Shown here: positions 9,492 to 18,380 of the stretch, piece by piece | Position numbering within the stretch: the stretch's first letter is position 1 | Layout of the letters: the number at the start of each line of letters is the position of its first letter | The notes under the pieces: model-generated | Databases searched by the model: none | Seen by the model: the letters and a program-made list of their open reading frames with translations, nothing else | Told to the model about the DNA's origin: nothing | Assembly: GCF_022008365.1 (NCBI RefSeq) | Contig: NZ_JAIRBA010000013.1 | Location: 19,016 to 83,015 of the forward strand | Length of the DNA stretch: 64,000 nucleotides | Reading direction: 5' to 3' | DNA from: Aequorivita vitellina | GTDB lineage: Bacteria; Bacteroidota; Bacteroidia; Flavobacteriales; Flavobacteriaceae | Made by a program: the position numbers and the translations under genes

Positions 9492-10457
9492 TTAAAGTAT
9501 ACCTATTTTTTCTGAATGGAGAATTGCCTTTTCGCTATTGCTGAAATAACAGGTTGCTACATCCATAGATTCTATATTATTAAGAATTTTCTGAGTATGC
9601 GTTTTTTTTGTTTTTGATGTTTGCCGAATATAAATAGCCTTTATATTTTCGGGAAATATCTTCACCACACGTTCGTATAAATACGGATCCTTTTGCGAAT
9701 CGTCGCCTAGTAAAACGTACTTTAGTTTTGGGTAAAACATAATGATGTCTTTTATCTTTTCAAACTTGTGGTCGTGGCTTCCTCTTCCTGTAAAAAGAAA
9801 ATCTGAAATACCCGTTTTTATTTTTTTGAGCTTTATTACCGCTTTGGGAAGTTCGTGAAGTCGTGCAAACGAGTCGATAAATTCATATAAATTCCATTCG
9901 CTACTAGAAACGTAAAAGAAGGAATTTGAAGCAGTTTCATTCTCCTGCCCCGCCCTGCTCAAGGCTTGGTAGTGTGGTACAACATCTTCAAAAACCTTGC
10001 GTTTGTTGATGTTTTTTAAAAGTAGAACATATAGTTTTTTAAGGAAGTTTCCGCTGTGCGAAACTAAAAAGGTATCGTCAATATCTGAAATTACACCAAC
10101 TTTGCTTTCAAAAGGTTTCAGTATTTCTGAATTTTCAACAATGCCATAATCGTAGTAGTTGCAAATAACCTGATACGGATGCCAGCCACTTTCAAGCTTT
10201 TCGGAATATGGAATTGTAAACCTGAAATATCCATCGGCCAAGGTTTTGGTTGTAATTTCAATGTTTTTAAATTTCAATTTTACTTCCACATTTTCCAACG
10301 GTTTTATTCTAAACATATGGATTACCGAAACCGCATGCCGAATTCCCTTGCGGTCCAAACGGTACTTATCTGGCGCCCAAGATTTAAAAACGTGCCCAAA
10401 AACCACAAGTTCTTCAGCGTTGGCATAGCCTCTATAAAGTTTTAAATCTAGTTTCAC
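9492..10457 (-). CDS. App1-type phosphatidate phosphatase domain protein (DUF2183)
   Basis: The 321-residue protein has a beta-rich N-terminal part (about 1-115) and a HAD-like catalytic part starting with ISDIDDTFLV, which contains the DxDxT nucleophile motif (D125, D127, T129). Later motifs YVSSSEWNLYEF and LLGDDSQKDPYLYE are typical of the App1 / DUF2183 family. Yeast App1 dephosphorylates phosphatidate to diacylglycerol; the bacterial members are presumed lipid phosphatases. No signal peptide is seen. It is divergent from a lipid kinase gene with 65 bp between, which would fit opposite steps in lipid phosphorylation, but this link is inference. Confidence 0.83.
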   Translation of the reverse strand: MKLDLKLYRGYANAEELVVFGHVFKSWAPDKYRLDRKGIRHAVSVIHMFRIKPLENVEVKLKFKNIEITTKTLADGYFRFTIPYSEKLESGWHPYQVICNYYDYGIVENSEILKPFESKVGVISDIDDTFLVSHSGNFLKKLYVLLLKNINKRKVFEDVVPHYQALSRAGQENETASNSFFYVSSSEWNLYEFIDSFARLHELPKAVIKLKKIKTGISDFLFTGRGSHDHKFEKIKDIIMFYPKLKYVLLGDDSQKDPYLYERVVKIFPENIKAIYIRQTSKTKKTHTQKILNNIESMDVATCYFSNSEKAILHSEKIGIL

Positions 10458-10522
10458 TAATTGAGATTTTGTTAACGGTTTAGTATTTCCAAAATAGGTA
10501 TTTTTAAAATTATTCTTTACTA

Positions 10523-11437
10523 ATGAAATCAGAAAATTATATTTTATTAATTGTAAACCCTATTGCTGGCGATTCAGAAAAGGATACTATTATAAATTCG
10601 GTTACAAGTGAAGCAGCTCGTAGGCAAATTAATTTAAATCTATATAAAACTACCGGAACCGGAGATAAAGAAGCTATTGATTCGTTAATTGACGAATTAA
10701 AACCCGAGCGCATTTTGGTTGCGGGTGGCGATGGAACTATTTCGTTAGTCGCAGCCTGCGTGTTTGAAAAAGATATAATTTTAGGCATAATTCCCGCCGG
10801 CTCTGCAAATGGGATGGCAGTAAATTTTGATTTGCCGCAAACACTTCCGGAACAGATTGCGATTGCATTTTCAGATTGCACCCTGGCAATAGACGTTTTG
10901 TTTATCAATGAAAACATTTGCCTGCACATAGCCGACTTAGGAATAAACGCCGAATTGATTAAAAATTATGAAAATTCGAGTGTTCGAGGAAAGTTTGGCT
11001 ACTTTTTACAGACTATACCTACGCTAATAAATTCTGAATATCCTTTTCATTTTGAAATTGAAACCGAAGCAGGCACCACCGAAGAAACCGGAATTTTACT
11101 GGCAATTGCAAACGCAAACAAATTTGGAACCGGTGCCACAATTAATCCAGAAGGCAAGATTAACGACGGTAAATTTGAAATATTGATTTTTAAAAATCTA
11201 GATGTAATTGAAATAGTAAAAACAATACAAGAAAGACCCCAAATGCATTCAGACTTTGTGCGTGTTATTTCAACTCATAAAGCGAAAATTAGAAGCAAAA
11301 AGAAGGTGCCATTTCAGATAGATGGTGAGTTTTTAGACCACGTTGATGCGGTATCGGTTTTTGTTTCAAATCAACAATTAGAAATAGCATTGCCCGAAAA
11401 ATTCTGTAAACTTCACAAAAACAACACCGAATTATGA
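10523..11437 (+). CDS. Diacylglycerol/lipid kinase family protein (YegS/DgkB-like)
   Basis: The 304-residue protein begins with the nucleotide-binding strand LIVNPIAGDSEKD and has the signature GGDGT (residues 68-72) followed by a small-residue stretch (IPAGSANGMAVNF) that corresponds to the G-T-A-N-x-x-A motif of DAG kinase catalytic domains. The C-terminal beta domain ends in PFQIDGEFL, also typical. It phosphorylates a lipid such as diacylglycerol or phosphatidylglycerol at the membrane face. Its stop overlaps the next start by 4 bp (ATGA), so it is translationally coupled to the hydrolase-OsmC gene. Confidence 0.88.
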   Translation: MKSENYILLIVNPIAGDSEKDTIINSVTSEAARRQINLNLYKTTGTGDKEAIDSLIDELKPERILVAGGDGTISLVAACVFEKDIILGIIPAGSANGMAVNFDLPQTLPEQIAIAFSDCTLAIDVLFINENICLHIADLGINAELIKNYENSSVRGKFGYFLQTIPTLINSEYPFHFEIETEAGTTEETGILLAIANANKFGTGATINPEGKINDGKFEILIFKNLDVIEIVKTIQERPQMHSDFVRVISTHKAKIRSKKKVPFQIDGEFLDHVDAVSVFVSNQQLEIALPEKFCKLHKNNTEL

Positions 11438-12651
11438 ATATTGAAAAAGTATCATTTACCAATAAAGATGAAGAACAATTGGCGGGTAGGTTAGAACTGC
11501 CCTTAGATCAAAAACCGCATAACTTCGCCATTTTTGCCCACTGTTTTACGTGCACCAAAAATTTAATTGCCGTAAAAAATATTAGCAGATCGCTCACCGC
11601 CGCTGGTTTTGCCGTTTTGCGATTCGATTTTACAGGTTTGGGTGAAAGCGAGGGCGATTTTGAAAACACTAACTTCTCTGGAAATGTTGACGATTTAATT
11701 GAAGCTGCAAATTTTCTCACTAAAAATTATATCGCGCCAACGCTAATAATTGGTCATTCTTTGGGCGGAGCTGCAGCCATATTTGCCGCCGATAAAATAC
11801 CGTCTATTAAGGCTGTGGCAGTTATCAATTCGCCCAGCGATCCTTCGCATGTGCGGAATTTACTAAGAGATAGCGCACAAGAAATTGCAAAAAACGGAAA
11901 GGCGAAAGTAAATTTAGGCGGTGTAGATTTCACCATAAAAAAACAATTTTTAGACGATCTTGAAAACAAATCGCTTAAAACTATAGTGGGTAGTTTTAGG
12001 AAAGCGCTATTAATATTGCATTCACCACAAGACAAAACCGTGGGCATAAAAAATGCTGAAGATTTATACATTGCTGCGCATCATCCTAAAAGCTTTATTT
12101 CGTTAGATAGCGTTGATCACCTTTTGAGCAAAAAAGAAGATTCCAGCTATGTAGGGCAGGTAATTGCAGGCTGGGCGGCGCGTTATGTTTCCATTCCGTC
12201 AAAAGAAGAATTAAAAAGCAAAAGTAAAGTTGCGGCAAGTTTAGATAACGATACCATGTTTACCACCCAACTAAAACTTGGCGATCATAATATGCTGGCA
12301 GATGAGCCCAAAACTTTTGGCGGAAACAATTTTGGCCCTTCCCCTTATGAGTTACTGTCTGCTGGGCTCGCCGCTTGTACGGTAATGACAATACAAATGT
12401 ATGCCAGAAGAAAGAAATGGGAAGTAGAAAATGTAACCTGCCACATAGATTATTCAAAAGATCACGCGGTAGATTGTGAGCATTGCGAAGATGATTCGGC
12501 TAAAATAGACACCTTTAAACGCAAATTAACTTTAAAAGGAAATCTTTCCGAAGAACAAAAAACGAGACTGCTGGAAATTGCCGATAGATGCCCCGTTCAT
12601 AAAACTTTGCATTCTAAAACACAGATTATAACTACTTTGTTAGAATTATAA
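11434..12651 (+). CDS. Bifunctional alpha/beta hydrolase - OsmC family protein
   Basis: The 405-residue protein is a natural fusion. Residues of about 1-250 form an alpha/beta hydrolase with nucleophile S109 in IIGHSLGG. Residues of about 265-405 form an OsmC/Ohr domain with the two redox cysteines, C315 in LAACTVMT and C386 in RCPVHK. OsmC/Ohr proteins reduce organic hydroperoxides with a thiol pair, so the fusion could join ester hydrolysis to peroxide detoxification, for example of peroxidised lipids. The same fusion is known in many Bacteroidota and Proteobacteria. The overlap with the lipid kinase gene supports a lipid-related role, which remains inference. Confidence 0.9.
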   Translation: MNIEKVSFTNKDEEQLAGRLELPLDQKPHNFAIFAHCFTCTKNLIAVKNISRSLTAAGFAVLRFDFTGLGESEGDFENTNFSGNVDDLIEAANFLTKNYIAPTLIIGHSLGGAAAIFAADKIPSIKAVAVINSPSDPSHVRNLLRDSAQEIAKNGKAKVNLGGVDFTIKKQFLDDLENKSLKTIVGSFRKALLILHSPQDKTVGIKNAEDLYIAAHHPKSFISLDSVDHLLSKKEDSSYVGQVIAGWAARYVSIPSKEELKSKSKVAASLDNDTMFTTQLKLGDHNMLADEPKTFGGNNFGPSPYELLSAGLAACTVMTIQMYARRKKWEVENVTCHIDYSKDHAVDCEHCEDDSAKIDTFKRKLTLKGNLSEEQKTRLLEIADRCPVHKTLHSKTQIITTLLEL

Positions 12652-12712
12652 ATTCTTATTCATTGGTATTAATCTATTTCGTAAACTTGTAGTATACTTA
12701 AAACTTCAGTTT

Positions 12713-13246
12713 ATGAAACAAATATATCGGTTAATACTTATAGCATTTGCGATGGCAATTTTTCAAAGTTGCTGCCGAAATGGCGACTGCGATGAAATAG
12801 ATGATTTTCCTGGTTCCATGGTCGTTTCGGCATACGAACCCGTTTTTATGGAGCGGCCTGCCTTTGAAAGCAGTGTGGTACTTTCTCCTATTAAACCAGT
12901 AATAAATGCGGGAAAAATATATGTTGTGGGTACGTATCTTTTTATAAATGAAAAAAATGAAGGGTTTCACGTTTTCAATAATGAAAATCCCGCCAATCCA
13001 TTGCCCATTCATTTTATAGAATCGCCCGGAGCGACAGATTTGGCTATACGCGATAATGTTTTCTTTATAAATCAGGCAACAGATCTTATAGCTGTTGAAG
13101 TGAATTTGGAAACGGATAGATTAACAGTTTCAAAACGAATAAAAGAAACATTCCCCATAATGCTATCGCCCGATGGGTTTTATCCGCAAAGCATTCCTAC
13201 AAACAATGTAATTGTAAACTGGATTCCTAAAACCACCACGCCATGA
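12713..13246 (+). CDS. Hypothetical lipoprotein, LVIVD-like, coupled to the next gene
   Basis: The 177-residue protein has a lipoprotein signal ending at a double Cys (FQSCCRNGDC). The rest looks like two or three blades of a propeller of the LVIVD type: a phrase on display of a value, a FHVFNNENPANP motif and a LAIRDNVFFI strand. It has too few blades for a full propeller alone. It overlaps the next gene by 4 bp (ATGA), and that gene encodes a second LVIVD lipoprotein, so the two probably act together. Function unknown. Confidence 0.7.
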   Translation: MKQIYRLILIAFAMAIFQSCCRNGDCDEIDDFPGSMVVSAYEPVFMERPAFESSVVLSPIKPVINAGKIYVVGTYLFINEKNEGFHVFNNENPANPLPIHFIESPGATDLAIRDNVFFINQATDLIAVEVNLETDRLTVSKRIKETFPIMLSPDGFYPQSIPTNNVIVNWIPKTTTP

Positions 13247-13989
13247 AAAAAGTAGTATTTTTATTTTTTACTGTAGCACTTACAATTGCTTGTAGCCAAG
13301 ATGGCAACAACAGTTCTTCAAACGAAATGATGAGTAATGGCGACGGACAAGGTGGTTCTTTGGCGCGTTTTGCAATGTTGGGCGATTACCTATACACCGT
13401 AGATGAATATGGTTTAAACGTTTATAATATTGCAACCCCAGCAGATCCAGTATTTGTTAACAACGTACCCATTGGGTTTAGAATTGAAACTCTTTTTAAC
13501 TATAAAGAATACCTTTATATAGGTTCACAAAACGGCATGTTTATTTACAGTGTAAGCAACCCAGAATTTCCAAGTTATCTTGCCGATGTGCAGCATTTTA
13601 CCTCCTGCGATCCCGTTGTGGCAAATGCCACTATGGCTTTCGTTACGCTCTGGTCTGAATTGAATTGCGGTACAACTTTAAACCAGTTAGAGATTTATGA
13701 CATTACCGATGTTGTAAACCCTACCCTTCTGAGTGTTCGGAATTTAACCCACCCAAAAGGTTTGGGGCTGTACGGTGATTATCTAATTGTATGCGACGAT
13801 GAAATAAAGGTTTTTGATATTTCAGACCCCACCAATTCGGTATTGGTCCACAATATAAACCGGCTTGCTTTTGATGTAATTATTCAACACGATTTGCTGA
13901 TTGCTATTGGTCAAAACGGAATTTATCAATATCAACTCAATCAAAATAACATTGCTGATACTTCAGAATTGAGCGTTATAAACTTTTAA
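13243..13989 (+). CDS. LVIVD repeat lipoprotein
   Basis: The 248-residue protein has a lipoprotein signal (ALTIACSQDG) and then about five repeats with the pattern YLYTVDEYGLNVYNIATPADP, that is a strand, an x-V-Y-D/N-I-x-x-P-x-x-P phrase and a turn. This is the LVIVD repeat of surface beta-propellers in Bacteroidota and Archaea. It follows the previous lipoprotein by translational coupling. A role in surface binding is likely from the fold, but no ligand can be named. Confidence 0.82.
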   Translation: MKKVVFLFFTVALTIACSQDGNNSSSNEMMSNGDGQGGSLARFAMLGDYLYTVDEYGLNVYNIATPADPVFVNNVPIGFRIETLFNYKEYLYIGSQNGMFIYSVSNPEFPSYLADVQHFTSCDPVVANATMAFVTLWSELNCGTTLNQLEIYDITDVVNPTLLSVRNLTHPKGLGLYGDYLIVCDDEIKVFDISDPTNSVLVHNINRLAFDVIIQHDLLIAIGQNGIYQYQLNQNNIADTSELSVINF

Positions 13990-14069
13990 AATAGTCTTAA
14001 ATAATTGTGCTCGCCCAAAAACTATTGTACCTTTAATTATAAAACTAAAATTAAACCAAAAAATAAATC

Positions 14070-14660
14070 ATGAAAAAAATTAGTTTAGTTTGTGGCCTAT
14101 TTGCCGTTTTGGCTTTTGTAGGGTGCAAAAATGAAAAAAAAGATGCTGAAAATATGGATACGATGAACGATACCATACAAGTAGACAAAGAATCTGAACC
14201 AGAAATAACAAAAAGTATTTCGGTTACAATGGAGCCAAAAAGCAAAAGTACTGCCCAAGGTGAAGTTTATTTCAGTGAAGCAAATGGGGTTGTTAGTTTA
14301 GAAGCTAAGTTTAGTGGCTTAACACCAGGAACACATGCAATTCACTTACACGAAAAAGCCGATTGCAGTGCTGCCGATGCTACTTCTTCTGGCGGACACT
14401 GGAACCCAACTCATTCAAAACACGGTAAATGGGGCGATGCTGACGGTTACCATAAAGGTGACATAGGTAACTTTGAAGTTGGCGACGACGGTACTGGTAA
14501 GGTTACAATGTTAACAGACCAATGGTGTATAGGCTGTGGCGATGAAACCAAAGATATAATTGGAAAAGCTGTAATTGTACACGAAGGACAAGACGATTTT
14601 AAAACGCAACCAACTGGCGATGCTGGAGGAAGAGTTGCTTGTGGCGGAATTATTAAATAA
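14070..14660 (+). CDS. sodC: Cu/Zn superoxide dismutase, lipoprotein
   Basis: The 196-residue protein starts with a lipoprotein signal (AVLAFVGCKNEK), then a short acidic linker and a Cu/Zn SOD domain. Metal-binding elements are clear: HAIHLHEKADC (copper His pair and disulphide Cys), GGHWNPTHSKHG (bridging and zinc His), DIGNFEV (zinc Asp region), and VIVHEGQDDFKTQPTGDAGGRVACGGI (last copper His and the second disulphide Cys). The enzyme converts superoxide to oxygen and peroxide in the cell envelope. It is followed by a good terminator and appears monocistronic. Confidence 0.93.
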   Translation: MKKISLVCGLFAVLAFVGCKNEKKDAENMDTMNDTIQVDKESEPEITKSISVTMEPKSKSTAQGEVYFSEANGVVSLEAKFSGLTPGTHAIHLHEKADCSAADATSSGGHWNPTHSKHGKWGDADGYHKGDIGNFEVGDDGTGKVTMLTDQWCIGCGDETKDIIGKAVIVHEGQDDFKTQPTGDAGGRVACGGIIK

Positions 14661-14681
14661 TATTTCGTAACATATTTTTAG

Positions 14682-14716
14682 AAAAGCCATCCTAAATATA
14701 AAGGGTGGCTTTTTTG
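14682..14716 (+). terminator. Intrinsic terminator after sodC
   Basis: A 12-bp stem with one G-T pair (aaaagccatcct / agggtggctttt) followed by further T residues lies just downstream of the sodC stop. Confidence 0.8.
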
Positions 14717-14809
14717 CTATTTCATATTTTGAAGCATCAAAATAATTAAAATGAACTTTAATTTTATTATTATTGAAAGCAATTACACTCAATATACGCT
14801 TAACGCATT

Positions 14810-17800
14810 ATGAATACTTCACCCCAAATCTATTTTCTTTATATTTTTCTATTCTTCACGCTAAACGCATTATATTCTCAAAACCGCGAGAATTATGAAT
14901 TGCTGTGGGAAATTAAACATAAAAACAGTAACAAAAAATCGTACTTATTCGGTACGCTTCACCTTAAAGATGTGCGGGCCTTTAAATTTAGTGACTCGGT
15001 AATTCCAGCAATAAAAAGAGCTGAAGTGTTTGCTTTAGAAATTCATCCAGACTCCGCCGTAACAAGTTTTAGTGAAAATTATTACAACACCGAAACAGAA
15101 AATATTTACAAAAAGATTCTTTCAAAAGAAGAATATCAGAAATTGAAAGATCGTTTTTTTGAAGTCAAACAAATCGATTTAGATAGTTTTCCATTAAAAA
15201 ATCCAAGTTTAATAAAATCCATGTTAACGCTAGACGAAAGCAAAGCCGATGATCGCCGTACCTTTTTAGACGCCTATCTATACGGCATTGCTTACAATAG
15301 TAAAAAAGAAATAACCGGGCTTGAAAAAGTTGAAGACCAAATGACCATGTTTGAAGCACCAACCGATATGGAGCTTCGAGAAAGCATTTTATCTATTTTA
15401 AACGACCCGCATCACGAATCGGAAAACCAAATTAACAAAATAACCCAGTTGTACTATGAAGGCGATTTAGAAAAAATATTAGCCTATGTGAGTTATAGTC
15501 GCGCTACAGATTCTATTATGGCTAAACGCAACCACGTTATGCGCAACAGCTTGGAAAAAATAATGAAATCCAAAACAGTTTTTGCTGCGGTTGGCGCAGC
15601 ACATTTACCTGGAGATCAAGGTTTAATTCAATTGCTCCGCGATGCAGGATATCAAGTTTCTAAGGTAGAAGCCACTTTTAGCGACCGCGAAGAACAATAC
15701 GAAATTGTTCCAGACATAGACAGATGGGTTGAAGATCGCGATGCAACGCTCGGCTACCGCGTATTAACGCCTAATAAAGCCACACCAATCGCCATTAACG
15801 AATCTGTAAATGCAATGACAAGCACCGATTTAATTTACGGTGGTACTTTTATGTATATGATTGGAGACTTAAGAAATCAAGTTTTGAAAGATGGATTTGA
15901 TTTTGTTGGAAATATAATCAACAGCCAGACCAAATCTGCTTCAGACTCTATATTGAGTAGAAAAACTGTAGTTAAGAACGGTGTGGAATTTTCTGAAGTT
16001 ATAATTGTAAAAGATAAAGAATACGTACGGTTGCAAGTGGCTATGAAAGGTAAAATTGTATATACTTTTATGACCGAAAATACTTTAGACGAAATAACTT
16101 CGGCGTACGCAAACGCATTTTTTGATTCTATTAAAATTTTCGAACCTTCATTTGCTCCAGCGGTTTGGCAAACACAAACAGACAGTATTGGTGCTTACAG
16201 TATTCGCGTTCCCGGAAAGGTGACAGACAGAAGTCAGATAAAAGACAATCCAGATGGTAATCAAGATTCGCCTTATATCATTAATATTTTTTCAGCAGAA
16301 GACAAAGCTAACAATTCCATCTTTCTGTTTCGCTATAACAATCAGCCTGTTGGTTATTATTTAGACCAAAAAGAAGAATACTTTGCAGAGTTCGACCAAT
16401 ATTTTCAACAAAATGGCACCTACTTACGTGAGCCCGAAAAAATAATGAAGGACGGAAGCGAAGGCAGAAAATATGAACTTTTATTTTCGGGAAAACACCA
16501 TACCATCGCAAAGCTATTTCTACGCGGAAACCGAACTTATTTGTTAATGGCTCAAACTTTTAAGGAAGGTGAAAAAATTTCAGAAGACAATGAGTTTTTC
16601 AACTCATTTGAATTTTTACCCTTCACCGAAGCTGCATTCGATACCGTTGTAAACATTCAAAATAAATATTCATTTAAAGCGCCAAGCCCCAAAATTGTTA
16701 CAGAAGAAGAGCCCCAAGATGCTTATTCGGAGTACAGCTATGTGAAAAATTACAGCGCCTTGGACGAAACCACTTCGGGCACTTATTTGGTGCAACACAT
16801 AAAGTTAAAACCGTATTATAGAAAAAAATCACTTCAAGATTTTTACCAGGACTATATCGAGCTTTTTACGGGTTACAGCGATAGTATCACCAGCAATGTA
16901 AATACCACCTTGGCCGGAAAACCCGCACGCGAGATTAGAATGCAAAACACAAACACCAACGTAAAACAACGGATGAAATTAGTATTGGATGACGATAACA
17001 TCCTATTACTTTTAACCTATTTGGGCGATGAAGAAATTAACAAGCCCCGCGTTGACAAATTTTTCAACTCCTTAAAAATTAAGCAAAACTCCAAAAATTT
17101 CAACCTTACAGCTTCAAAAGCAGATTTGATTTTTAAAAACCTAAAATCTAAAGACTCTATAAAGTTCGCAGAAGCCAAAGGCGCTTTAAATTATTACGAA
17201 TTTGACGCTTCAGAATACAAATATTTAGAGAAGAATTTAAAACATAGCTATCCGGACGACACGACATACTACGGTGCAAAATATTATATTATTAATGCAA
17301 TGGCCATACTTGAAAAACCTGAAACGTTAAATACTTTCGAAACGTTTTATAAAAACAAGAAAAGTAGTTACGAAGCTCGTATTGAAATTCTGGAGCAGCT
17401 TCCGAAACTAAAAAATAGTAACGCATTAGCTACCTATTTTAACCTTTTGCAAAATCATAAACTCAATCGCGTTCCAGGCAAGAATTACGATATTATGACT
17501 ACGCTATTAGACACTATTCCGTTGTTTGTTGCCAACGACGCTCGGTTCGCCGAGTTAGTAGATATAGACGATTACAGAGCAGAGTTGGCTTCAATGTACG
17601 CGTATAATGTTATTAATGACAGTGTTTACGCACATAAAATGCCGCTGTTAAAAAACAAACTACTTTCATTTATGTATCAAGACGTTGCAAAATATGTAGA
17701 TACTATTTCTCGGAAAAAAAATCCATATCTTCCCGAAGGTATTATTTATAGTTACATTGAATTTGCAAAAAGTTTTAACCCCGTCCCGCAGGAAGTTGTA

Positions 17801-18313
17801 AAAACCTTAAACCTTCTTTCGGAACAAGTGAAAGATGATAATTGGTTACAAGCGCAAGCATTAATGGCGGCCACAGAATTAAATATTGAAGTTAACCCAC
17901 AAACTCTTAAAACCAGTTTTAAAGATATGTATGTGCGGTTCGAATTGATGGAAAGCCTAATTAAAGCTGAAAAAACCAATCTAATTCCCGAAGTGTATTT
18001 AGAGCCGCAAGAATTTGCAAAACTATCACTTTACAATATGGTGGGCGCCGAATACGAGGGATATCCGCAATATTTCAACTATTTAACTGAAGTAACTGTT
18101 GACGGTACTGAATATTATGTATTTGAATTTTCTTATTTTGAAGACGATGCAGATAAGTATCTCGGAATTGTTTCGAAAACAGCGATAGACTTTTCAGATT
18201 TTCAAATGGCCGATGCTTTTATTTCTTCGGAAACCATTGAAGAAGATTGGAAAACCCAAGCCACGAAAATTATAGCTGAAAAAATTAAGGAGAAAGATTT
18301 AGATACTGAATAA
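14810..18313 (+). CDS. TraB/GumN family protein with a very long C-terminal extension
   Basis: The 1167-residue protein has a signal peptide (cleavage near ALYSQ). Residues of about 30-300 form a TraB/GumN domain: SYLFGTLHLKD holds the GTLH motif and AAVGAAHLPGDQGLI the conserved C-terminal GxxHLxG site. This fold is related to metal-dependent peptidases of the Tiki type. A normal GumN protein is about 300 residues, so some 850 residues are extra. They contain repeated modules beginning near residues 480 and 640 (both start with a phrase like YS(I/F)(R/K)(V/A)P and end in a FFNS(F/L) phrase) and a helical C-terminal part. The gene ends in a strong terminator. Function of the extension unknown. 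Confidence 0.8.
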   Translation: MNTSPQIYFLYIFLFFTLNALYSQNRENYELLWEIKHKNSNKKSYLFGTLHLKDVRAFKFSDSVIPAIKRAEVFALEIHPDSAVTSFSENYYNTETENIYKKILSKEEYQKLKDRFFEVKQIDLDSFPLKNPSLIKSMLTLDESKADDRRTFLDAYLYGIAYNSKKEITGLEKVEDQMTMFEAPTDMELRESILSILNDPHHESENQINKITQLYYEGDLEKILAYVSYSRATDSIMAKRNHVMRNSLEKIMKSKTVFAAVGAAHLPGDQGLIQLLRDAGYQVSKVEATFSDREEQYEIVPDIDRWVEDRDATLGYRVLTPNKATPIAINESVNAMTSTDLIYGGTFMYMIGDLRNQVLKDGFDFVGNIINSQTKSASDSILSRKTVVKNGVEFSEVIIVKDKEYVRLQVAMKGKIVYTFMTENTLDEITSAYANAFFDSIKIFEPSFAPAVWQTQTDSIGAYSIRVPGKVTDRSQIKDNPDGNQDSPYIINIFSAEDKANNSIFLFRYNNQPVGYYLDQKEEYFAEFDQYFQQNGTYLREPEKIMKDGSEGRKYELLFSGKHHTIAKLFLRGNRTYLLMAQTFKEGEKISEDNEFFNSFEFLPFTEAAFDTVVNIQNKYSFKAPSPKIVTEEEPQDAYSEYSYVKNYSALDETTSGTYLVQHIKLKPYYRKKSLQDFYQDYIELFTGYSDSITSNVNTTLAGKPAREIRMQNTNTNVKQRMKLVLDDDNILLLLTYLGDEEINKPRVDKFFNSLKIKQNSKNFNLTASKADLIFKNLKSKDSIKFAEAKGALNYYEFDASEYKYLEKNLKHSYPDDTTYYGAKYYIINAMAILEKPETLNTFETFYKNKKSSYEARIEILEQLPKLKNSNALATYFNLLQNHKLNRVPGKNYDIMTTLLDTIPLFVANDARFAELVDIDDYRAELASMYAYNVINDSVYAHKMPLLKNKLLSFMYQDVAKYVDTISRKKNPYLPEGIIYSYIEFAKSFNPVPQEVVKTLNLLSEQVKDDNWLQAQALMAATELNIEVNPQTLKTSFKDMYVRFELMESLIKAEKTNLIPEVYLEPQEFAKLSLYNMVGAEYEGYPQYFNYLTEVTVDGTEYYVFEFSYFEDDADKYLGIVSKTAIDFSDFQMADAFISSETIEEDWKTQATKIIAEKIKEKDLDTE

Positions 18314-18331
18314 TTTCAGATTTACACAATT

Positions 18332-18363
18332 AAAAAAAGTCCCACTTCTGCGGGACTTTTTTT
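18332..18363. terminator. Bidirectional intrinsic terminator
   Basis: A perfect stem (aaaaaaagtccc / gggacttttttt) separates the TraB/GumN gene from the convergent dihydrolipoyl dehydrogenase gene. Confidence 0.88.
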
Positions 18364-18380
18364 ATTTGAATATTGCAATT

